NCBI GenBank assembly: GCA_016795545.1 | Contig: JAEUGX010000007.1 | Coordinates: 1 to 40,342, forward strand | Reading direction: 5' to 3' | Length of the DNA stretch: 40,342 nucleotides | Source: Opitutaceae bacterium | Lineage (GTDB): Bacteria; Verrucomicrobiota; Verrucomicrobiia; Opitutales; Opitutaceae | Notes under the pieces: generated by a model | The model's input: the letters and a program-made list of their open reading frames with translations, nothing else | Database searches by the model: none | What the model was told of the DNA's origin: nothing | Translations under genes and position numbers: made by a program | Shown: positions 34,351 through 40,342 of the stretch, in pieces | How the letters are laid out: the number at the start of each line of letters is the position of its first letter | How positions within the stretch are numbered: the stretch's first letter is position 1

Positions 34351-35628
34351 ATGTCGATTTCGCCCCCAAATCTTGGTCAAATTGCTGAAGACTGGGTAGA
34401 GCAGATTTGCTCCACGACATTCCTGGCTGACTTCACGATTCGTGGACCGAAGTATCAGAAGCGCGGCGGTCAGATCAAGGAGGCTGCCGATCTGCTCGTC
34501 GTGTTCGGTGGCACACTTGTGGTCATCCAGGTTAAGACAAGATTGGTCGATCATACCGCATCGGTCCTGACGGAGACTGATTTGAAGCGCGTCTCCGGTT
34601 CAGTGGGTAAAGCCATGGAGCAATTCCGCGCGATGATTGAAGCCGCCAGTGACCCCGGTTTCTTTACTTTCACCAATGCACGCGGTCATGCGCTCCAAGT
34701 TGAGAAAGCGAATATTACGAACGTGGTTGCGCTGGTAGTTTACGGGCTAGTGACTCCCGACGGCCAATTTTCCCAGACGAGGCTTCGTTTTACTCAGAGT
34801 TGCTTTCCCGACGATGGTGTCCCGGTGCATTTATTTTCGATGCAAGAATTCAGACTCCTGACAACGGTGGCAGATACTTTGCCTGATTTTCTAGCTTTCC
34901 TAGACGTGCGATCATTTCTCCATCTCCGAGGGCTTGTTCAGCCGCAAACTCTCCCTGAGGACGTTTGGGCGTTGGCCGCTTTTGAACCGAATCGATTGCG
35001 AGAGGCTATGGGCACCCACGTGCGGCTCAACCTCGATGGCATTTTTGATCGCCACCAAGAGACAATGGCCGCTTGGGAAGAAGCGGAAAAACCGAGCTAC
35101 TTTATCGATTGGTTGATCGAGAAACTGTATGAGGGCGTCAATAGCCCTCCCAACGAAATCAACGAAGAACTCGTCGCAAAAAGCCGACCACTGGCTCCTT
35201 ACGGTTCCATGGAAGCCTTTCTGCGGACCATTCCAGTCCTTGCCAAACTACGACGACGAGATCGCACTGAGCTGGCCGTAGGTTTGGCCGCAAAGATCGA
35301 ACGCGCGAAGGACGATCACATGGCGTTTCGCGTTTGGAAATTTGAGGGCCACGCAGAGGCCTTTTTCGTCCTGGCCATAGATCTCCCTCGAAAAGAGCGG
35401 CAGGCCGCCTTGTTCAACCTCGCGCGTGCGGCTGCGTATAAGATTGGTGTCAGGCACATCGCAGCAATCGCGACAGCGCCGATCCACTTGGGTGAAACAG
35501 ACTGTGACGTGATGCTGATCGATACAAGAGATATGAAAATTGATGACCGCCTGACTGAGGCAGTGAAATACTACTTTGGGGAGCCCCAGGAAGTAATCCG
35601 ACCGACGACGACCCGCGGTGTCAGATGA
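34351..35628 (+). CDS. PD-(D/E)XK-like nuclease-domain protein, unrecognised family
   Basis: The 425-residue protein has an N-terminal segment that looks like a restriction-endonuclease fold: helix LGQIAEDWVEQIC (E13, E17), then IKEAADLLVVFGGTLVVIQV ending K62. D47 followed by Q60-x-K62 is the Mrr-like variant of D...(D/E)-x-K. The remaining 350 residues are not recognised; they include a basic stretch LAKLRRRDRTELAVGLAAKI and a C-terminal alpha/beta part. No signal peptide is seen. The ATG at 34351 begins the conserved-looking part; one at 34327 is possible. It is clearly less GC-rich than the core genes. The next gene follows after 78 bp on the same strand. The nuclease reading rests on a short motif. 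Confidence 0.6.
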   Translation: MSISPPNLGQIAEDWVEQICSTTFLADFTIRGPKYQKRGGQIKEAADLLVVFGGTLVVIQVKTRLVDHTASVLTETDLKRVSGSVGKAMEQFRAMIEAASDPGFFTFTNARGHALQVEKANITNVVALVVYGLVTPDGQFSQTRLRFTQSCFPDDGVPVHLFSMQEFRLLTTVADTLPDFLAFLDVRSFLHLRGLVQPQTLPEDVWALAAFEPNRLREAMGTHVRLNLDGIFDRHQETMAAWEEAEKPSYFIDWLIEKLYEGVNSPPNEINEELVAKSRPLAPYGSMEAFLRTIPVLAKLRRRDRTELAVGLAAKIERAKDDHMAFRVWKFEGHAEAFFVLAIDLPRKERQAALFNLARAAAYKIGVRHIAAIATAPIHLGETDCDVMLIDTRDMKIDDRLTEAVKYYFGEPQEVIRPTTTRGVR

Positions 35629-35706
35629 CGCCGTAGTCTGTTTGTAGGAGCTCCTTGGTTTGTGAAGCCAGCTTGAGATTCTCGAAGGGCATGGCCATAA
35701 GCAATC

Positions 35707-36378
35707 ATGCCCAGGCCATCCACGCCCCTTAACGCCCGCCAATTAAGCCAAAAGTGGGGTGTGGATGCCGCCCATGTGTTATATCATCATAAAGGCGCAT
35801 GGTATCATGTGCTGAGGCGATTTCCCGCGGCGCTCTTTGATCCGCAGGGTTACGTGCGATTCGAAACCGAGGAACAATATCTGAGCGCTCCCCAATTGAA
35901 GCGCCGAAAGCACCTACACGTTACAGGCGGGATTCGTAGTTTGCCCGGCTACCAATGGGGTCAGGCGCCGGCGGCTCCACTGGCAGTCGATCTCAATCCG
36001 CCGAAACGGACGAGCAGCACAGTCTATCGGATCCTGAGAGACACCGACTTGGCGAGGCGAATGAAAGCAAAGTGTGGATACGCATGCCAGCTTTGCGGAT
36101 TCAAACTCACGTTGCCGGACGGCACGCCATATATTGAGGCGCATCATGTGCATCCCCTCGGCGCGCCGCATGACGGCCCGGATATTGAGGAGAATATTCT
36201 GTGCGTCTGTCCCAACCACCATGCGGCCTTGGACTACGGCACTCTTCGACTCGAAGTCACGGGCAGTTCACTTGGTCAGCGTTTCATCGACTATCACAAT
36301 CGCCACGTCTTCGGGCAGAAAACTCGGCGCCGTGGCGTGCGAGTCCCGAAGTCAGAAGAAAAAGAGCTTTCCACATGA
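35707..36378 (+). CDS. HNH endonuclease
   Basis: The 223-residue protein has an N-terminal domain of about 85 residues ending VRFETEEQYLS and GGIRSLPGYQ, a pattern I know from other HNH nucleases. The C-terminal HNH domain follows: zinc cysteines C127-x2-C130 (ACQLCG), YIEAHHVHPLGAPHDGPD with catalytic H146/H147, ENILCVCPNHHAALD with N163, and a second Cys/His set (C166-C168, H171). The EAHH and CPNHHA forms are those of restriction-type HNH enzymes, often ones that cut modified DNA. Its stop overlaps the start of the next gene by 4 bp (36375-36378), so the two are translationally coupled. Confidence 0.88.
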   Translation: MPRPSTPLNARQLSQKWGVDAAHVLYHHKGAWYHVLRRFPAALFDPQGYVRFETEEQYLSAPQLKRRKHLHVTGGIRSLPGYQWGQAPAAPLAVDLNPPKRTSSTVYRILRDTDLARRMKAKCGYACQLCGFKLTLPDGTPYIEAHHVHPLGAPHDGPDIEENILCVCPNHHAALDYGTLRLEVTGSSLGQRFIDYHNRHVFGQKTRRRGVRVPKSEEKELST

Positions 36379-37409
36379 ACCGCGACCACGCGCTTTATTT
36401 TCCCTATATCAACGTTCCGTCGAGCGCTTGGTTTACGCAGGCGCTGCTCTACTGGGATTCCGTGCGAACCATTGTGCCCACGGATTTCCGCAATTCGCAG
36501 TTTGAGCTGAACGAATACACCCGGGCGGTCCTGGAAGAGGGACTGGTCGAATCCTTGTTTCCACCTCAATACCTGTATCGGATCCCGGCCTTCCGTGATG
36601 AATTCATCGGCTTGCTTGAACGCCATCTTCAGAACCCGGCGTTCCGGCGCCGGATCGCTCGACGCACGGATGTTGCCTCGGTTCATGTCCAGAAGCTCAA
36701 CGAATTGGTGACTGAGCTACAGCACCGGAAATTGGCCACTGCTCCCGTTGATGGCTGGGTGAAGATGCCGGGTTGGCTGGCGAATCTGTTCATGACCTAT
36801 CTGGCCGCTAGCCTTGGTCAGGTCGCCAACTGCGACACCACGCCAATCACCAACCAACCTGAATGCTGGGCTCATCTCGCCGGGTCGGCTATCACGATGG
36901 CCGACGGCGGTGATGCGCGTTTGCAACTCCCACGCGATCAAATCCTCGCCATCGCATTGCCGGTGCCCGCGACCCTGCCCGATCCGAAGACGCTTGCCGC
37001 GTTCAAACGCAAGCATCGCCCTCTCCTGCGCCGACTGCGGCTAGAGGTCGAAGCCGCCGCGGCCGCCGTCTCTACCGCCAAATCTCCCGTGGCCCAGAAA
37101 GCGATTTTGCAAAGAGCCCGCGTGGAAATCGACGAGCAGATTGCCGAGGTAATGGATGCCATGCGCTCCAAATGGAAGGTTGTTCTCTGGAAGACCCTAG
37201 CGGCTCTTCCCGCCGGCTTCGGAGCGGGAAAGGCCTTCACGGGTGCACCGGTGTCAGCGACCGAGGCAGGCTTTGCCGCGCTGAGCGCGCTCATGGCTGT
37301 GCAACAGGCCATGGCCTCGGCTGAGGCGCATGATCGCGTCATTCGTGGTGCCCCATATGCCTACGCCGCCGCCTATCGGGTGCACCTAGGGCTTGGACGG
37401 CGTGGCTAG
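36375..37409 (+). CDS. DUF6236-like protein of unknown function
   Basis: The 344-residue protein begins MNRDHALYFPYINVPSSAWF with LLYWDSVRTIVPTDF following. This aromatic start resembles the DUF6236 family, which has no known function; the assignment is from memory of the pattern. A helical, charged middle part (KRKHRPLLRRLRLEVEAAAA, likely coiled) precedes a glycine/alanine-rich, moderately hydrophobic stretch at about residues 266 to 318 that could associate with membranes or pack against a partner. It is coupled to the HNH gene by a 4-bp overlap and precedes the GHKL-nuclease gene by 95 bp, so it probably belongs to the same functional unit. Confidence 0.65.
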   Translation: MNRDHALYFPYINVPSSAWFTQALLYWDSVRTIVPTDFRNSQFELNEYTRAVLEEGLVESLFPPQYLYRIPAFRDEFIGLLERHLQNPAFRRRIARRTDVASVHVQKLNELVTELQHRKLATAPVDGWVKMPGWLANLFMTYLAASLGQVANCDTTPITNQPECWAHLAGSAITMADGGDARLQLPRDQILAIALPVPATLPDPKTLAAFKRKHRPLLRRLRLEVEAAAAAVSTAKSPVAQKAILQRARVEIDEQIAEVMDAMRSKWKVVLWKTLAALPAGFGAGKAFTGAPVSATEAGFAALSALMAVQQAMASAEAHDRVIRGAPYAYAAAYRVHLGLGRRG

Positions 37410-37504
37410 AGTGCGGAATTCCTTGGTCCGCTTGATCTTGCCTTCGCGCTGAAATCCCGGCGTGATAGATGGAACGCATCACGGGCCATGATGCGCACGA
37501 CCCC

Positions 37505-40060
37505 ATGAGCACAGCGCCCGGATTTGCGACCCTCGGAAAAGAGACGGACAAAATCGATGTCCTTCTAAGCTATCGCATCATCGAGTTGTTCTCAGAGGGC
37601 CTGTATGCCAGTCCCAACAAAGCCATTGAGGAACTCGTGGCCAATGCCTTCGACGCCGGCGCCCGTCATGTCCAAGTCATCCTCGCGCCGGATCTTCATA
37701 AGGACGATTCCACTATTGTCGTGGTCGACGACGGAGAGGGTATGGACAACGTGGGTCTCAAGGATCACTGGCTAATTGGGGTGAGCCGGAAACGCGATCT
37801 CACCAAGCTGCCGCTAAACCGACAACAAATCGGCAAGTTCGGTATCGGCAAGCTGGCCACTTACGTGCTCTCCCGGCGCCTGACGCATATCAGCAAGCGC
37901 AAAGGGAAATATTATTCCACCTCGATGGACTACGACTCCATCGACAAACATCGCCACAGTCAGGTTCAGGCCAAGGCCCCGATCCGCATTGCCCTTCGTG
38001 AACTGACGGCAAAGGAGGCCGAACAGGCCGTTGCGCCCTGGACCGCCCTCAAGACTTTTCAAGCGGGCAAGACGACGTTGTTCGGCAAGCGTGCACCAAA
38101 GTCGTGGACCGTTGCCGTCATGTCCTCGTTGAAGCCCAAGGTGCATGAGCTTCGGCCTGCCACTTTGGACTGGGTGCTTCGCACCGCACTGCCGCTGCGG
38201 GATGATTTCATAATCCATTTGAACGGGGTCCGCCTCGAATCGCCCAAGGCACAAAAAGGCCGTATCAAACGGTGGATCCTCGGCAAGGACCTGACCAAGC
38301 TGCCCAAGCCCAGTCCAAAGGATTTGGAGGCACGCACGCTCAAGGCTCTACCGGAAAATGACCCGCACAAGTATTCGTTCCATCAACCCGCGCTCGGCAC
38401 CATGCATGGCTACGCCGAAGCCTATGCGGATCTCCTTACCGGCCAGAAATCGGACGAGATCGGCCGCAGCCACGGATTTTTCGTCTATGTTCGGGACCGA
38501 TTAGTCAATGTGGACGACGGCCACTTCGGCATCTCCCCGGATGAACTACGCCACGGCACCTTCGGGCGGTTCCGCTTGGTGATCCACATCGACGGCTTGG
38601 ACAAGGAACTGCGATCTAATCGCGAAACGCTTCGGGAAGGCCCGGTCTTGGAAACGGCGCGCAACGTCCTCCGCGCCATTTTTAACGCGGTGCGCGCCCA
38701 TATCGAGCAGCACGACGCCGCGGAGACTCCCGGCGCCCGGTTGGCCCGCAAACTCGCCGCCAGTCCGGCAAGCATTTCCCGCATGCCGATCGTCCGTTTG
38801 GCCAGGGCGGTGGCCGCCGGCGACGCGGTCGCACGCTTTTTGCGCGTTCCCGGCTTCGGCTCAGATGCCGAGCATGATCGATTTTTTGCCAAGCTGGAGG
38901 AATCTGCAGCGAGCGCGGATGGCTTTGTTTCGGGATTGTCCCTGAGCTACGACGGGAGCCCCAAGGATGGGATTGCGATTTTCGACACTGAAACGGGCCG
39001 GCTGCGCATCAATGCCTGGCATCCCTTCGTCGCGGTTCACTACGACGAATTTGCCAGCCGAGGTGCCGGTCAGCCGTTGGAACTGTTTTCGATGGCTGAG
39101 GTTTTGCTTGAGTCGCATCTGTTCGATGCCGGCATTAATCGCGACCACATCGACGAAGTGCTTAGTGTGCGTGACCAACTGCTTCGCAATCTTGCCAATG
39201 AGACGGGCCGCCGAAGCGCGCTGTCGGTATCGAATGCGCTACTGGAGGCACGCAATAATCCCAACGAATTGGAGGTGCGGGTATGCGATGCGTTTGATTC
39301 CCTTGGTTTTGTCGTCACTCGCATTGGCGGCAAAGGTAAGCCCGATGGAGTGGCGAGTGCTTATTTGTCAGCGGACCCGGCAAACCAATCTCGGAGCTAC
39401 TCCGTCAGTCTTGAGGCCAAGAGCAAAGAAAAGGATGGCACGAAGGTTTCGGCCAAAACGGTGGGCGTCTCAGCCATTGCCCGGCAGCGCGACCAATACA
39501 AATGCGAGCACGCTATTGTGGTGGGGCCGGCTTTCCCCACCGCGGCGGCGGAGGCTTCCGCTTTGGGGAGTGAGATCAACGATGACCGGGATAACTCTAC
39601 CGCCAAGGGCGAACCGAAGACGGTAACGCTGATCAATATTGATGACCTCGCGCGACTGGTGAGGCTCCGGCCGATCAAGCAGCTCGGCTTCCGCCAGATT
39701 CGCGAGCTGTTCAAATGCAAGCTGCCGCAGGACTGCCACCAATGGGTGGAAGGGATCGTCGCCATGAAAGTCCAGAAGCCCCCCTATCGCGAGATCATCA
39801 ACGCCATCTATGACCAGCAGCAGCGTTTCAAACGAAGCTCGGTCCAGTTCAGTGCCCTGCGAGTCGCTCTCGATTCCGGGACCAAGCCGATTCACTTTGA
39901 GACGGATCAGGAGTTGGCCAACCTCTGCATTGGTATGCGGGAAATGGCCCCACGTTTCATCAGCACGACAAACAGCACGGTCGAACTCGACCAGAGCCCG
40001 GCCAACGTGCTCGCGGCCATCGAATCGGCCACCCGGGAATATCCTATCGACGAACGATGA
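37505..40060 (+). CDS. GHKL (HSP90/MutL-like) ATPase fused to a PD-(D/E)XK nuclease
   Basis: The 851-residue protein has a complete Bergerat ATP site at its N-terminus: KAIEELVANAFDAGA (E43, N47, D50), VVVDDGEGMD (D76, G77, G79) and IGKFGIGKLA (residues 109-118). A transducer-like domain follows to about residue 380 (SRNRETLREG-type region reads ELRSNRETLREG). Near the C-terminus FDSLGFVVTRIGGKGKPDGV and VSLEAKSK supply D614, E637 and K639 of a PD-(D/E)XK nuclease. ATP-driven dimerisation of the GHKL part may gate the nuclease. The ATG at 37505 is preferred; one 12 codons upstream (37469) is possible. The methyltransferase gene follows after 28 bp. GHKL ATPases have been described in restriction-modification loci, but I do not recognise this exact fusion. 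Confidence 0.85.
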   Translation: MSTAPGFATLGKETDKIDVLLSYRIIELFSEGLYASPNKAIEELVANAFDAGARHVQVILAPDLHKDDSTIVVVDDGEGMDNVGLKDHWLIGVSRKRDLTKLPLNRQQIGKFGIGKLATYVLSRRLTHISKRKGKYYSTSMDYDSIDKHRHSQVQAKAPIRIALRELTAKEAEQAVAPWTALKTFQAGKTTLFGKRAPKSWTVAVMSSLKPKVHELRPATLDWVLRTALPLRDDFIIHLNGVRLESPKAQKGRIKRWILGKDLTKLPKPSPKDLEARTLKALPENDPHKYSFHQPALGTMHGYAEAYADLLTGQKSDEIGRSHGFFVYVRDRLVNVDDGHFGISPDELRHGTFGRFRLVIHIDGLDKELRSNRETLREGPVLETARNVLRAIFNAVRAHIEQHDAAETPGARLARKLAASPASISRMPIVRLARAVAAGDAVARFLRVPGFGSDAEHDRFFAKLEESAASADGFVSGLSLSYDGSPKDGIAIFDTETGRLRINAWHPFVAVHYDEFASRGAGQPLELFSMAEVLLESHLFDAGINRDHIDEVLSVRDQLLRNLANETGRRSALSVSNALLEARNNPNELEVRVCDAFDSLGFVVTRIGGKGKPDGVASAYLSADPANQSRSYSVSLEAKSKEKDGTKVSAKTVGVSAIARQRDQYKCEHAIVVGPAFPTAAAEASALGSEINDDRDNSTAKGEPKTVTLINIDDLARLVRLRPIKQLGFRQIRELFKCKLPQDCHQWVEGIVAMKVQKPPYREIINAIYDQQQRFKRSSVQFSALRVALDSGTKPIHFETDQELANLCIGMREMAPRFISTTNSTVELDQSPANVLAAIESATREYPIDER

Positions 40061-40088
40061 TACCCGGTCATATCTGGGGAAATTTTTC

Positions 40089-40342
40089 ATGATCAAGTCG
40101 CACAAGAAGAACATTTTCGAAATCCTCGGCCGGAGCCCGGTCCATCCATTCCCAGCCCGTATGTCACCGGGCATCGCTCTGGATGCGCTCAAAAAACGAG
40201 GGCCGCGAATGAGAGTGGCCGATCCGATGATGGGCTCGGGCACCGTTCTGGCCGTGGCCCGATCCTTGGGACACCGGGCGGTTGGCGTCGACCTTGATCC
40301 GCTGGCGGTGTTGATTTCGACGGTCTGGACCACCGCGCTCGA
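40089..40342 (+). CDS. DNA methyltransferase, N-terminal part (cut by window edge)
   Basis: The 84 visible codons read MIKSHKKNIFEILGRSPVHP, then FPARMSPGIALDAL and the AdoMet-binding motif VADPMMGSGTVLAVARSLGH with GVDLDPLAVLIS after it. DPMMGSGT is the motif I form of amino-methylating (N6-adenine or N4-cytosine) DNA methyltransferases, and HPFPARMSP is the usual lead-in for this branch. The catalytic D/N/S-PP-Y/F motif must lie beyond the window. It starts 28 bp after the GHKL-nuclease gene on the same strand, so it probably supplies the protective modification for that system. Confidence 0.85.
   Translation, partial: MIKSHKKNIFEILGRSPVHPFPARMSPGIALDALKKRGPRMRVADPMMGSGTVLAVARSLGHRAVGVDLDPLAVLISTVWTTAL

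Larger units (their letters stand above)
31191..40342. mobile_element. Genomic island integrated at tRNA-Cys (right end outside window)
   Basis: The island begins at the tRNA-Cys 3' end and includes a tyrosine recombinase, toxin-antitoxin genes, a decayed antitoxin fragment, and nuclease, ATPase and methyltransferase genes. From about 34330 on, the sequence is visibly richer in A and T than the GC-rich genes before 31100, in keeping with transfer. The right attachment site, expected to be a partial copy of the tRNA-Cys 3' end, does not occur in the window, so the island extends past 40342. Confidence 0.8.

Noticed and set aside
37410..37504. GCGGA/TCCGC pairing considered as a terminator between the DUF6236-like gene and the GHKL gene
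   Set aside because: A 5-bp stem with no T tract is too weak to call.

Overview
The window is high-GC bacterial chromosome whose gene content fits Verrucomicrobiota, probably an Opitutaceae-like member. The clues are secreted beta-propeller and FG-GAP proteins, a GH32/43-type five-bladed propeller, a formylglycine-generating enzyme, a rhamnose operon of the fused aldolase/dehydrogenase type, and a tRNA-linked island with a Verrucomicrobia-style tyrosine recombinase. The taxonomic call is inferred from gene families only; no rRNA is present.

Region 1 (1-4595, minus strand) is housekeeping: infB (cut by the left edge), nusA with a promoter and an attenuator-like leader, and a DUF2851 gene upstream. 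Region 2 (4596-10000) holds exported proteins of unknown substrate: an NHL-repeat propeller, a kelch protein, a GH43/32-like propeller and a PDZ protein. Region 3 (10000-14329) has tRNA-Ser(TGA), a beta-CASP metallo-beta-lactamase ribonuclease, an MFS transporter and a formylglycine-generating enzyme with both active-site cysteines.

Region 4 (14435-23826, minus strand) is a tight eight-gene operon: deoR regulator, class II aldolase, fused rhamnulose-1-phosphate aldolase/lactaldehyde dehydrogenase, rhaB, rhaA, lutA, lutB, lutC. Read in order it takes L-rhamnose to DHAP plus L-lactaldehyde, oxidises the lactaldehyde to L-lactate, and oxidises lactate to pyruvate. A perfect 11-bp-arm palindrome just upstream of deoR is the likely operator. 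Region 5 (24172-31088) has two tandem exported FG-GAP paralogues of about 960 residues, each with 14 repeat units and a shared leader motif, and a divergent SGNH hydrolase.

Region 6 (31191 to the right edge) is a genomic island entered at tRNA-Cys(GCA). Directly after the tRNA come a hairpin and a pair of direct repeats that look like recombinase sites, then the recombinase, a HigB/HigA toxin-antitoxin pair, an unpaired HigA-like antitoxin, a small possible excisionase, a decayed second antitoxin fragment, and a colinear set of five genes: a PD-(D/E)XK-like protein, an HNH endonuclease, a DUF6236-like protein, a GHKL ATPase fused to a PD-(D/E)XK nuclease, and a DNA methyltransferase cut by the right edge. 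This last set is the best candidate in the window for an undescribed system: it has the parts of an ATPase-driven, modification-linked DNA restriction or phage-defence locus but matches no named defence type that I recognise.
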